Below are positions 34,834 through 45,925 of a DNA stretch of 64,000 nt, one piece after another (position 1 is the stretch's first letter; every line of letters starts with the position of its first letter). The position numbers were made by a program, and so were the translations under genes. The stretch lies in NCBI GenBank assembly GCA_917880885.1, contig OU862918.1, forward strand, positions 1,364,001 through 1,428,000, written 5' to 3'. The notes below the pieces were generated by a model. It was not told the DNA's origin. It saw only the letters and a program-made list of their open reading frames with translations, and ran no database searches. The stretch is from Limnephilus marmoratus. Taxonomy: Eukaryota > Arthropoda > Insecta > Trichoptera > Limnephilidae.

Positions 34834-36493
34834 CACTAGAAAGACCGAGTACTGCTCCATACCTATAAAGACCACGACCGTCACTTTGACGGCTGTTCAC
34901 TTTTTTCAAATTTAGAGGCGGATATGAGTACCGCTGCCGCGGGAACCATTTATTGGATAACCAACACCTCTGCCATAGGACACTCCAAGTGGTTCGCTAC
35001 GTTTAGTGACTTAGCAGGGGTGTCCGGGTTCATTGGGTGAGGTTTGTCTGGGTCTAGATGGCGAATATATTTGCCCACCTACTGCGTAGCTTACCGGGTC
35101 GGGAGAAACTTGTTGAGGGAGATACTTATCTTGTCCTCTCCAGCAGGACCTTTCTCATCCCGTCGCCTTGCACCGCAGTGGGAGGGATGGATTCATTCGT
35201 CCGTCACTCCTGGATACATTTACAAATTTTTCCTATTCATCTCTCACACATTTTTTCTTCCGAGAACTTCCTTTCCTTCCTTTACCTAAAAACACCCATG
35301 CACACATAAATTCACACAGCATCCCCAAAGATGACATTGGCCCTGAGGGTTTTTTCCTCGGGGCTTCCTGGAAAAAACATGTAAGTGCAAAATCCTGCAA
35401 TTTTAGTACAAGCATGTGTTATGTTCGTACAATATCGAATTGTGGCGTTTTTTATAAAATCGAATGCACTCTCCGCAAACGGGTTTCTTACAATTATCAC
35501 ACCTATCATTTATTTGGTTTTCATTATATTTTTTATTAATTTGGCACTGTCGTCTTTCAGTAGTTTTATTTTCCGGTTTCTTTTCTTTTTCGTTTATATT
35601 AGCTCCACAAAATAGCCCTAAGGAAAATAATTCCCCTCAGGGCATTTGTCATCTTTTGGGATGCTGTGTGGAGGGCACCTATAGGAAAAGAAAGAAGAAT
35701 AGGTTCTGGGAAGGAAATGAGGTGAGGGGTGGGTGGGAAACTGGGGTTCAGTGTGTTCAAGAGTGCCCGACGTATGAATCTGTCCCCACCGCTGCGGCGC
35801 AAGGCAATGTTCTGAGAGTCCTGCTGCCGAGGTCAAAATATCATCCCCAACAGTTCTCACGCAGTTGTTTGGCAGATGCATCTGCCGCCAAGATCCGGAC
35901 AAACCTAACTCTATGAACCCGGGCATCCCTGCTAAGTCACAAAACATAGCAAACCTGTTGGAGTGACCTATGGCAGACGTGTTGGTTATCTAATAAATGA
36001 TTCTTTCAGTTCTTCAGAAGCTAACGCAGCTGGATCAACTCTGGTATTTGCATACTCTGTCCTTCTCCAACAAACCATAAAATAAATTTGGGCGAGAGCA
36101 ATATTTTTTGGTGTTTTTATAAATTATGTGACAGTGACCAATCAACGTACAGATCGAGTATGAATAATACGCGATACCGAAAGAAAGAAACAGACATAAT
36201 AGTACTATCATAAACGAGGAGGAATGGGTATGTTGTTAACTTGGGTAAAGAAGGTTGTAAACGAACTCAGCATTATGGCCCAAACCGTCACTTTGACGGC
36301 GGCGGTCTTTGTAGGTATAAGTCAATATATCTCAAAAAGTAATTAAGACATATACCTGTTTTTTTCACCATAGTTGTGAAACCATAAATCATGAAATGTT
36401 AAAAAAAATCACACCAATACAATAATTATTAAGCATTATATCGTCACTTTACTTCGGGCTGCCGTCAAAATGAAGGCTCCGGTCTTTCTAGTG
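34834..36493. mobile_element. piggyBac-like non-autonomous element (TTAA target)
   Basis: The ends are CACTAGAAAGACCG and CGGTCTTTCTAGTG, perfect inverted repeats flanked on both sides by TTAA (34830-34833, 36494-36497). TTAA duplication and a CNCTAGAAAG end are the signature of piggyBac transposons. Sub-terminal palindromes CCGTCACTTTGACGG occur near both ends (34870s and 36285-36299), next to matching ATACCTAYAAAGACC blocks, so the terminal inverted region is composite. There is no transposase gene; a related autonomous element must have mobilised it. Diverged inverted arms fill most of the interior. Confidence 0.92.
34947..35990. repeat. Long imperfect inverted repeat inside the MITE
   Basis: Two ~430-bp arms, about 34947-35380 and 35605-35990, are inverted relative to each other and recognisably related along their length. 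Examples are ATAACCAACAC next to CTGCCATAGG, CTTGCACCGCAGTGGG against CTTGCGCCGCAGCGGT, and CACAGCATCCC with AAGATGACA. The divergence is considerable, so arm identity is old. This could be two copies of an unknown repeat inserted head to head, or a foldback element captured by the piggyBac-like termini. Confidence 0.75.
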
Positions 36494-36497
36494 TTAA

Positions 36498-38865
36498 AGT
36501 TCAAGTGATGTACAAATTTTCTTTGTACATCTTCTATGCGCTTTGTGTGTATATTATACAGCGGATTCCATACAGGAGAAGCATATTCAAGATGACTACG
36601 AACGTAGGAGTAATATAATATTTTGAGGGTATGGATATTGGTGAACTCTTTTCCAATACGGAATAAAAATCCTAACATGCTCATGGATTTCTTAACAATA
36701 GTATCCACATGTGCCTTAAAAGAAAGTTTATTGTCAATAAGAACACCGAGGTCTCGAATTTGATTGATTTTTTTAAGTGATTGACTGTTTGTAATATGAT
36801 ACTCATGTTCGATTGTTTTTTGTTTTTTTGTAAAGGTAATAACGTAACATTTGTCGCTATTCAAGTGGAGATAGTTGGCAGTACAATAAATATTAAGTCT
36901 ATTAAGATCTTCTTGAAGTTTATAGCAGTCAAAAATAGAGTTGATAGAAAGAAATATTTTCATGTCATCAGCAAAGAGCAAAACTTTAGAGTGCTTAAAG
37001 CATTTTACAATGTCATTGATAAATATAGTGAAAAGCAATGGTCCCAGATGAGACCCTTGTGGGACACCTGAAGGTACATTGATAATTTCAGAATTAAAAC
37101 CATTCACTGCTATTATCTGGGAACGTTTGTCAAGATAGGAGACTAGCCATCGGTACAAATCACCATGTATTCCTAAAGCTAATAGTTTTGACAAGAGTAG
37201 ACTATGGTCGATTCTGTCAAATGCCTTGGAGAAATCTGTATACACTGCGTCAACTTGGATTCGTTTATCCATTGATTTAGAAATAAATTCAGTAAATACA
37301 GCAAGATTGGATACAGTTGATCTTTTTTTCATAAAGCCATGTTGATTCTCAGTTATTACAGATTGAACACAGTCATAAAGTTGCTCATGAACAATTTTTT
37401 CAAAGATCTTACTAAAAATAGGTAATTTTGAAATTGGACGATAGTTCTTAGCGTCGTTTTTAGACCCAGATTTGAAAACTGGCGTAATGAGCGCACATTT
37501 CCATTGGTCTGGAAAGACGAATTTTTTCAAAGATAATTGAAAAAGCAGTACTAGAGGCATCGATATTTCTTTGACGCACATTTTTCTAAAATGAGATGGT
37601 ATTTTATCGAAACCTTCGCCCAATGACCAAGAGATGTTATTAATTATTTTTTCTATTTTTTCCTTGGAAACTGAAATAGAACAAATGTTTATACCATTGT
37701 TTGCTTGGGTAATATAAGTTGATGTTTTGGGAGTTACATTATAATTATAAGTAGAGGCGAAGTGTTTCGAAAACATGTTACATATATCTAAAGGATTGTT
37801 AGCAGTTGTATTCTCTAGTTTCATAGTATTGGGTAACCCTGAACTATTTCTTTTACTTTTAACATTAGACCAGAAATTCTTTGGGTCATGAGATATTTTG
37901 AGTTCAGCATTTGTTATAAATTGTCTATGACATTCATTAGACATTTTTTTTTGTCTCGTTCGCAGAACACAGAATTCTTGATAATCCAAAGGATTAGACC
38001 ATTTTTTCCACTTTTTAAATACCTTGTATTTTTCCTTAGTTAATTTTATTAAAGCCGGGCTATACCAGTAAGGATATGAGTTATTGACCTGAACTTTTTT
38101 AGATGGAACGTAAATTTGAATAATTTCATGTAAAATATCATAAAAACGGTTAATAGCTTTATTGGTAGATAAGTTTAAAAATTCTACATCCCAATCGACA
38201 TTGCTGAGGATATTGTTTATGATTTCGTAATTAGCTTTTTTAAAGAGATTAATGGTTCTAGTGTTATTTACCATGGGTATGTCTAACTCTATATTCATAT
38301 TAATAGTGATTGAATTGTGATGTTTACATTCAGGTATAAGATGTTGAGAGGTGTGTGCTATGATAACAGGAAAAGAACTAAAAACAAGATCTAAAAATTT
38401 GTGCCTGTTGTTCGGAAAAGTACAATATTGTGAAAGATCAGTAAAACACAGAGTGTCAGAGATTTTGGAAATTATTTCTGAGTGGTGACTATTTATTATT
38501 TTCATACTATTTTCGTTACTAATAGACCAGTCTATTTGAGGTAGATTAAAATCTCCCGCTATAAGAAAATTATCATCGTGATGAAGAGCCCGAAGATCAC
38601 AAAGTGTGTCCATAAATTCATAAACGTTACGTGTGTGATTGACTCCAGGTGGAATATAAACACAACACATATTGATCCTTTTAGAATTTTTAGTTATAAG
38701 AGTCACCCACAGGTCCTCAGCTGTCGATTGCCAATCTTTCCGCTCTACAACTGTCAGGTGTTTCTTAAACGCAATAATCACACCCCCTCCTCTTTTATTA
38801 TCTATACGATCTCTTCTAAATACTACATAACGATTATTATAGTTCTCCGTTCTTCTTAAATTATA
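36498..38865 (-). CDS. LINE ORF2: partial endonuclease plus reverse transcriptase
   Basis: The minus-strand open frame of roughly 790 LINE codons runs from the middle of the APE-type endonuclease (RGGGVIIAF, AGDFNLPQIDW, FLDLVFSS) through a linker to the full RT. RT motifs are NYRPISKLPIFSKIFE, NQHGFMKKRSTVSN, YTDFSKAFDRIDH, SGVPQGSHLGP, catalytic FADDMKIF (plus-strand 36964-36975) and RDLGVLIDNKLSF. The endonuclease N-terminus is missing and the usual SDH near its end reads HNS. No stops occur within. The ORF as translated starts at 38910 and ends at 36436, but the first ~15 and last ~20 codons belong to neighbouring elements. Its natural C-terminus lies at 34568-34829. Confidence 0.93.
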
Positions 38866-39336
38866 GTTCTCCGCGCCGTCTGTCTGTCTGTCTGTTCGCA
38901 ATAAACTCAAAAACTACTGAAAGTGCGGTTTTCACCAATTGATAGAGTGATTCGTGCGGATGGTTTTGGTATATAATTTTTCAAGGTTTTGTGTAAATTG
39001 TTTGAAACATAATGATAATTGTTAGAAGTGTCGGAAAAATTAAGCCGCCTTGGAGTTTTGGTGGTGGTCACGTAAAAAATGGTCACTTACCATGCGGTAA
39101 TTGGCAAGTTATTTAGACGGATACAGTAATAATCCCAATCAACTTAAATACGTTAGCTACCTCAAGCATTTCATGCACATTATTATAATCTATCGCACCA
39201 TATATCTATGTATTAAAAATTAAAGTCCTCCGCGGCGTCCGTTTGTCTGTCTTTCTGTCTCTTCACGATAAACTTAAAGATGGCGGTGGTTATAAAGGTT
39301 GGATGAGCCACAGCAACGCGTGGCCGGGTCAGCTAG
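38866..39336 (+). mobile_element. Helitron-like ends (two 5' starts, one 3' end)
   Basis: CTCCGCGCCGTCTGTCTG (about 38868) and CTCCGCGGCGTCCGTTTG (about 39230) are two copies of the same 5' region, each followed by ATAAACTYAAA. The downstream one ends with a hairpin GCCAC/GTGGC (39307-39311, 39320-39324) eight bases before CTAG|T (39333-39336), the textbook Helitron 3' end. The inner element is therefore a miniature of about 120 bp. There is no coding capacity. Confidence 0.65.
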
Positions 39337-40544
39337 TTATATACATAAACCATCCCGGGTAAGCCGCACATCAAATACCCAAAGTTCCACCACAATCGGA
39401 TGGTTGATTTGGGAACATATGAGAGACAAGAAAACAAGCAAGCAAGCAAGCACGCAAGCAAGCAAACATACATTCATTTTCACATATAATAGTTTGCAAT
39501 ATTTTAAATCAATATTTTGAAAACAAACAACTACTTTCTATAACTTCAAGCTTTTTAATTAGTTTTACGAATTTGAAAATATTCGTTTTTACCATCTCAA
39601 GTAAAGTTTTTCTTTTAAAGGTTGAAGAGTTTTACCAAACCACTGTCGATGTGTAAGTTATTAAATTGTTTCTTCTATAATCGTAAATTCACTTTGTGGC
39701 TTCATTTTAATTAAACGAAAACAAATCACTTTGTATACACCACTTATTTAATCAAGTGTTTCAAGACAAATGTTTTCTTTTTCAGGATAAAATGAAAACT
39801 TTAATTTTAACTGTATTTATTTGTTCTGATTGGCAATTAATGCAGAGCAGTTCAGTGCGTTCTTTTTTATTTCACGGCTTGGTAAATGCAATGGTCTTGC
39901 AGTCGGGTTGTTTTAAAAATAGGTATTATACATTGGTTTCCATTTCGCATAAAGACTTTTGTATTACTGATTTTGTTCGACATTTCTTCTTTACAAATGT
40001 ATAAAAATGAAACTTTCAAAAACGTCTTAGAATTTTGGTACTGGAAACAGTTTAAAAAGTTATTTATTTGAGAAAGCAGATTATTTTAGGTATTACCTTT
40101 ATGACGAAGTTTCGTGAAACTTTTATTGTCAGATTCATTTGAGTTCCTTCCCACCCTATGATGCCATAATGGTATTAATGGTAGAAAAGCAAAGTAAGAA
40201 CTAGGGTTTTCACAATATGCATTTTGGATTATTTTCGCGAATAAAATATTTCTTAACCTATCATAAACAAATATTTACATTTCCTTATTCTCCTGATATT
40301 TCCCTACAGCTTTTTATCCCTTATGCTTCAGTTTTTGCCTCCACACCATTCAACCACCCAAGCTTAGGCAACCTATCTCCTTTGTTTATCTTAAAGAAAC
40401 TACTCAAGTCAACTCAAGTGGTCAGCTTTCAACCATTCTTGCTGCGGGTCCCATGTCTGCCCTACGGAACTATTTCAGTTTTCAATTCTTCTCTTTGACA
40501 GCTTTCAAACAATTGTTTTATTTCTTGGTTGTACCTTTTTGTGT
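39337..40544. other. Helitron-derived remnant, AAGC microsatellite, then unassigned
   Basis: 39345-39410 repeats the CATCCCGGGTAAGC module of the element at 33.5 kb. An AAGC-type microsatellite follows (39434-39465). Beyond it the sequence is A+T-rich without recognised elements. The ORFs at 39756-40004 and 40217-40498 have no family resemblance. Confidence 0.4.
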
Positions 40545-40720
40545 GAACGTGAACAACAAGCAAGAATCCTAACTGTGGTCAACCGACTGGAACCAATTAT
40601 GATGCTAAGGTTTTTCCAATTAGGGAATGTTGTGCGGCTAAAAGTTGCGAATAGGCGAAGGGGATCGAGGTAGGTAGTGTAAGAACCTGGCCATTGACTC
40701 TAGTCTGATAAATATAATAT
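40545..40720 (-). mobile_element. SINE family C, diverged copy
   Basis: Shared blocks with the copies at 44.5 and 46.5 kb include CCTAACTGTGGTCAACCG, CCAATTAGGGAATGTTGTG with CGGCT, and a CCTGGCCATT block. It lacks the tRNA-like head and is more diverged than the other two. Confidence 0.5.
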
Positions 40721-41304
40721 ATTCTAAATAATTTCGAATACTTTGGTATTATATTCGTAAACGTTCGTTTTAATCGGAAATTGCATTTTATTTCAATGTG
40801 TTGTTAGGATACGTAATTTAGGAACAGAGAATGTCTGATTTATTCCTTCATACATAAATCAGCCCCACAGATTATAGCTAATATTTTAAATTTTACTGTT
40901 CCTCCTATAAGTGTACTATGTATTAATAGTTCAAAATACTAAACCACATAACCTAACGTAATTTCATATATTTATGTTGTAAATCTTTTGTAATTCCTCC
41001 ATCATGTTATCAGGTATATGTTACTCTTTTTCAATACTATTAACTTACTTATCTCATACTCTGTAAATCTGAATGAATGAAATATTACCAGGTTAATTCG
41101 GTAAATCCGATTATAATATATGCTACCAGACCTTTTCTACTTTGTCACAAAAAATGTATGTGTACTTATATTTATATATGTTATATACATTCTCTTTATT
41201 ACACAGCTTAGTTTCAGAGTAAAAAAAAAAAAAAAAAATTTTTTTTTTTGTATTTGTTATGTAATTATGTATCTGCATTTCAGGAATAATATTAATATGA
41301 ACTA
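40721..41304. other. A+T-rich spacer
   Basis: No coding motifs were found. A mixed A-run and T-run near 41221-41249 is simple sequence. Confidence 0.4.
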
Positions 41305-41434
41305 AACATGTCAATTTGTCTGTCCTGGAACAGGAAACTTTCCTAGTTGGACAGGCAAAGCTTTTCAAATTATAATTTGTACTTTCTTTTGTATCTGTAA
41401 TAAATAAATAAATAAATAAATAAATAAAGATGGC
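41305..41434 (+). repeat. LINE 3' end with hairpin and AAAT tail
   Basis: Stem CTGTCC/GGACAG (41320-41325 with 41349-41354, extendable by two pairs) encloses ACAGG-N6-CCTAG. About 45 bp of A+T-rich sequence follows and then an AAAT repeat (41399-41428). No coding sequence precedes it, so the insertion was truncated to its last ~130 bp. The hairpin core matches those at 4.5, 45.0, 48.75, 49.8 and 56.0 kb. Confidence 0.75.
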
Positions 41435-42205
41435 GCAAATAGCATTTCCCTGCGCGCAAGCCACGCGGCGCATGCTTGCAGCGCATGCGCGGTGCCAGCG
41501 GTCACGACCGTACCTAGCGAGCAGGCGATACACGGCCGACCCACAGCGCCCGCCATTCTTCACGTGCACCTCGGCTTGACAAAAGGTCGGAGTTCCGCGA
41601 GCCGGGATTGCTGCTGTTTGCACGGCACACCCGCCGACCGCTTGTAAAGTTTACCTCGTGTTTCAAATTCTTTTAAGAGTTGGTTCTGTTTGAGCCGAAT
41701 TACGGGAAGTATGATTAAGCTTCCGTCCCGCGGGACTTCAAACCAGATATTCGGACCCGTGCCTTGCACGAGGGCATGCCCGCCCCCGCCCTCCAGCTGA
41801 CACCATGGAATCCATAACTTCCACCACCTCTTAAGCTACCACCCTTCTCTTTTCCTAATGTGCTGATTGAGTTAGATCGCGCGTATCCCGTGCCGATTGA
41901 ACCCCATAGGGAGAAAGAGAGAGTTCAATGTAGATTAGTTCAATTTATAGGATAACCACTCGCCTTGTGTTATAACTGTATTTACGTTTGTCCCCCTGTG
42001 CTTAACGAATAAACCATGAAAATTGTATCCACCGAGTTTCATTATTGAGAATTTCCACCGACCCACTCTGACCCACGTGTGCCATTATTGGCACACGAGG
42101 CAAGCCGCGGCGGGCCTTCCGGCCCTGAGGAGTCCATGTTCCCTTGCTAACTGAGCTAGTCCCAAGGGGGCCTTCCTGTGAGTACCTAACAGTGTAACAC
42201 ATTAA
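41435..42205 (-). mobile_element. GC-rich LTR-retroelement block 2
   Basis: A GC-rich leader-like part (41435-41796) is followed by TGGTGTCAG on the minus strand (41805-41797), which is preceded by an LTR-like TG...CA segment from 41806. In that segment the plus strand has CGAATAAACCATG, a polyadenylation signal that would argue for the opposite orientation. A 69-codon minus frame (41560-41769) holds LLKEFETRGKLYKRSAG, loosely SAP- or gag-like. The class and orientation are unresolved. Confidence 0.35.
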
Positions 42206-43140
42206 ATCACAAACCCCGGAATCTCTGGGCAAACGTTACTAAGTGGGCCCTCATCCGAAGAAATACATCACGCCGCGTTGACCACAGAGAAATAAAGTGT
42301 CAGTTCCGAGAATTGCCTTTTGTGGGTGGACGGAGTTTCTTTGCAGAATGACAGTAGGCATCCCTTCAAGACAAGAAACCGATCAACTGATAGTGTTTAG
42401 CAATGATTTTAATCGTTTACAATATAACTTTAATATAAACTTTATACCGCTTCGGGTATGGCGCCCAGTAAATGTTAATTTGCTCACGTATTTGATGTAG
42501 ATTCCCTACACATGAATGCTTTACTGTTCACGCAAGCAGGAAATTACGTTCACCTGCGAACTGGTGGAATCAAATAACTCTTAGAGTCATTGTTAATCCA
42601 TCCCCTGAGTAAATAAAAAATAATTATTTATTTGAAACAACATTTTACATGACTTATGTATAATCTTACACTTAAAATAAACTTAACCTATGTTACAAGT
42701 AAGATAAATTTTATTTCTATAGTTATGACATCAGAAAACTCATGCTCCATTTAGCATTAATTTACATATTTACAGAGCTAGTAATAATATCTCCAACAAT
42801 CTTGAAGAAGGAAATATTTGTGGTTGACTTGATTTGCAAGGTCATTTTCTTGGGGCAAAGTAACTGTGATAATAAACCAGGCCCAAAAAAGTGTTCTTCA
42901 ATCTTTTCCTGTGTTTACTACTCATTCAGTTGTACATTTAAATATATAGCAACAATACTGTTGTTGAGTGAGGACGTTTGATTTGTGTTACTCTCTGATT
43001 AACCACTCTTAGTATTCACAACAATAAGTTTGTACCTACTATATTATTAGTACATTCCGTTTACCAGTGAGCTTAATGTTTGTTGAAGGGTGACCATCAT
43101 TCATCTAGTAGTGGTGAGTCATTATTTCTTTAAGTTAATC
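42206..43140. other. Unassigned; possible minus-strand LINE tail
   Basis: CAAATAAATAATTATTTTTT on the minus strand near 42615 resembles a LINE tail. The remainder shows no recognised element. Confidence 0.3.
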
Positions 43141-43150
43141 GTTTTACAAT

Positions 43151-43722
43151 GCCCAACAATCAGAATCTAGTGCAAACTAGGTCTAAGGCATCGTATTCTC
43201 TAGCAGTAAACGAGGTTCAACTTGGAAAAATTGTTAAATATGTGGATAAAAAAATGGAAGAATTTAAGCAATAAGTTTTTGCAAAAATTGAACTTGAATC
43301 GTCAACATTGAAAAAAATCTCGAATCTGAGATATCCGACATGAGAAAAAGCGTTGAATTTATTGGTCAACAATGTGATGAAATAACTAATAATATCGGAA
43401 ACATGATGCAAATAAAAAAAATGTGGATAACTTAAAAAATGCAAATTCTATCAAAGATCTAAAAATAAAAAAATTAGAAATTTGTCTAGCTGATATAGAA
43501 AAACAAAATGTGAGCTATAATTGTGCTGAATTGTCTGGGGTAGAAACCTTGATGAATGACAATTCTATGGACACCGTGTAAAGATTCATTAAAAAATTTG
43601 ACATTCCGATTGAACCAGGTAGAATAAATAAAGTTACTCAATATCCTGATAAAACTATCAATAAACCCGGAGTTCAGAGGATGATCATCCATTTTAAGGG
43701 TCGAGTATCAAACCGCGCTGAC
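43151..43722 (+). pseudogene. LINE ORF1 relic, N-terminal and coiled-coil part
   Basis: A broken frame starting MPNNQNLVQTRSKASYS is followed by charged, heptad-rich sequence and then IEKQNVSYNCAELSGVE, KFDIPIEPGRINKV and RMIIHFKGR. This is the usual order of an ORF1 protein in jockey-superfamily and related LINEs: coiled coil, then an RRM-like nucleic-acid-binding fold. There are at least three frameshifts or stops. The remainder of ORF1 appears 2 kb downstream at 45604-45925, so other sequences have been inserted between. Confidence 0.75.
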
Positions 43723-43724
43723 GC

Positions 43725-44200
43725 TGCAGTTAGGTATTTCTTGTACTTGTAGACAAACACGGCAACAGCCGGCCGCCTGCGTCTGACTAGAGGTATACTA
43801 GACACTACGGACTTACGAAATAAAAATATACTTGCCTTATAAAATTAAAATTTAGTTCCTACTATAATGGATACAGCTTAACATACTAAGAATCATATTG
43901 TGGAATAGTGTGGATAGCTCATAGACACATTTGCGCCTGGGTCAAACTGCCCATTCACTGCAGTTAGGTATTTTTGGTAGTTGCAAACAAGCTCGGCCGC
44001 CGCGAGCAAGCCGCTCGATCTACTGTGTATTTCGGTTAGATTCAGGCACGGCTTGTCAGCATTTTGATAAAAATTTAATTTATTTGCCACATAATTGATA
44101 CAGCTCGACAGACTATAAATCATATTATGCAAGGGCAAGGATACATAGATTTTTTTAGCCCCTGGACCTTTACAAACGTCTTAGTTTTTGACTCAATGCG
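43725..44200. repeat. Two diverged tandem copies, ~235-bp unit
   Basis: CTGCAGTTAGGTATTT occurs at about 43722 and 43960. Both are followed by related blocks (TTG..TAGAC/ACAAAC, GGATACAGCT/TTGATACAGCTC, AATCATATT). No family was recognised. Confidence 0.6.
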
Positions 44201-44539
44201 ACATAGAATCTACAGGTGTTTTGATGTGGAAAAAATTTCTGGTTCATATATGGTTTGTATAATGTTATTAATTTTTTTTTTTAATTTTACCAGAAAATAA
44301 TGGGTGTGAATAAGTCACGACAACCAGTTTTTACTCTGTGCCTTAGAAATGACAAAAGGTAGTTTTGTTTTGGAAAGTTTATTTATATGCATACAGATTT
44401 TTTTAATACCTAGTAAGAAAGAATAAATTTTACAATTTATCTTTGATATACATAAAGTAGAACGAAGCACATTTAGAAAAAGACAGTCAAAAATATAAAG
44501 AAGTTGAGACAAATTTTTATAAAACAACTAAATGTTTTA
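44201..44539. other. A+T-rich spacer
   Basis: No recognisable element. It lies within the material inserted between the two ORF1 pieces. Confidence 0.35.
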
Positions 44540-44760
44540 TTTTTATGTATCTCACAAAGTCCCAACTGTTATCAATCGCCTGGGGCCAGTGATTGGGGTA
44601 TATATGGCTGAATAAGGTGGGAGGGGAATAATATAGGGGAAGTACCTGGCTATTCAGATTTGGTCACCACACATGGCTAAAGCCATTTCAAGCAACGTTT
44701 CAATTCTGAATAGTGGTCTTACACCAGGGCGATACATAAAGTATCTTCCACTCTGTTTTT
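44540..44760 (-). mobile_element. SINE family C, copy without tRNA head
   Basis: Nearly the whole body is shared with 46490-46710, including GGTCTTACACCAGGGCGATA, CAAGCAACGTTTCAATTCTG and GGCTATTCAGAT. Within it CTATTCAGA and TCTGAATAG are perfect inverted arms, and the other copy keeps the pairing with a wobble. The tail direction (AATAAAACATTT on the minus strand) gives minus orientation. Confidence 0.7.
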
Positions 44761-45055
44761 TGATAGAAGACTATTGAAAAGTTTTTTTCTTTGTATAAAA
44801 CACGTTGTTGTGCGTGTTACAGGTAAAATTGCAAATGTTATATGTAAGTTAAAAATAAATTAATTATTACCACAATTATTATAGTTATTTCACAGCATTA
44901 TCCAAAAATAACAAAGTAACTATTATATACTTGTTTACTATTATATAATTTTACAATTGAAAAATGTCCTCCACAACACAGGTGAATTCCTAGCGTGGAG
45001 GACATTATACTATACATTTGTAATGTAAACTTATTAATAAAAAAATGCAAAACAA
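44761..45055 (+). repeat. LINE 3' end with long hairpin
   Basis: The strongest of the six hairpins: 11 paired bases, AATGTCCTCCA with TGGAGGACATT (44963-44973 and 44996-45006), enclose ACACAGG-N6-CCTAG. A+T-rich sequence with AATAAA follows. The upstream part is non-coding 3' UTR-like sequence. Confidence 0.7.
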
Positions 45056-45603
45056 TACAGAGTGATAAGTGTTAGCTCCTCATTTATTCATAAGACTGTC
45101 ATTTTCTCCAGGACTATTATCGATAATTCTAAACATTCACAAAAATATTATTTACAAAGCCTATCCACGTCCAAACGCCCTAATCCTGATTTTGAACCAA
45201 ATAGGTATATAACTAGAGAAATTCAAGATGGATGCCGAAATTTTGCATTTGGACATTAGATCCGAGTTCAGTGCTCGCCGATACTCCCTAATACTGATTT
45301 TGTAAAATCGGTAGATAACTAGAGAAATTCAAGATGAATGCCGAAATTTTTAGATGTCAAAATGCAAAATGACTTCAGTCCACCTTCAAACTACCTTTGA
45401 TAGAAGGTAGTTTGAAGATAGAAAAAAAAAATAATTTTGACATTATTACCTTATTCTCCTTTTCTTCCAGTGGGTGGGTCTATTTTTTATAGCACGGTAA
45501 ACAAGACTCCCTTTATTTTTACCCATTTTTTATTACAGTAAAAAAATATAATCACTAGTAACTTTACACATTTTTCTAACTACCCGTATATAATTTTCTA
45601 GTA
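45056..45603. repeat. Spacer with ~110-bp tandem pair and a hairpin
   Basis: CCCTAATCCTGATTTTG with ACTAGAGAAATTCAAGATG is repeated once (about 45175-45250 and 45285-45355). After it, CAAACTACCTTTGATAGAAGGTAGTTTG (about 45387-45415) is a short perfect hairpin-like palindrome. No family was recognised. Confidence 0.6.
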
Positions 45604-45925
45604 TTGCTGCTACTAGATGCGGATGCTACTGCTAATGCGGAGCGATGTTTTCCAAACCCGACCCTTAAATTTGAAAAGTCCCAATCAGAATTTCTCAACG
45701 CACGCAAAAGTATAAAGCAATTGAAGGACAGGAACATTTTTATTGGAGAAGTTCTATCATCATATTTCAAAACCCTTCTTTGGAAAACTAAACAAAAAGC
45801 TTAAGAAGATAAATTTCAATTTGTGTGGTTTCGGAATAATAAAATTTGTGTGAAAAAGAACCAAGAACTGTCTTCAAGAGTTCAAATCGTCAAACACGAA
45901 GATGATTTGAATAAATTGTCGTAAT
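45604..45925 (+). pseudogene. LINE ORF1, C-terminal domain
   Basis: The readable part is KSIKQLKDRNIFIGEVLSS, LLWKTKQKA, a stop at 45802, then KFQFVWFRNNKICVKK and IVKHEDDLNKL in the same frame. This matches the C-terminal domain of LINE ORF1 proteins (NIFIxExL...KFxxVWxxxGKI...KxEDDLNKL). It sits 40 bp before the ORF2 start, the normal spacing. A single nonsense codon interrupts it. Confidence 0.75.

Larger units (their letters stand above)
33778..38865 (-). mobile_element. Jockey/CR1-like LINE interrupted by a piggyBac-like element
   Basis: A minus-strand LINE of about 3.4 kb after removing the 1.66-kb insertion at 34834-36493. Its 3' end is an AAAAT simple repeat (33778-33800) after AATAAA. 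The 5' end is truncated inside the endonuclease, where Helitron sequence begins at about 38866. The 3' UTR spans 33801-34567. Confidence 0.9.

Noticed and set aside
34568..34909. Complete 113-codon protein
   Set aside because: Its first codons are translated MITE sequence; the real content is the C-terminus of the split LINE ORF.
40217..40498. 93-codon plus-strand ORF
   Set aside because: No motif or supporting signal was found, and the composition is consistent with random A+T-rich DNA.
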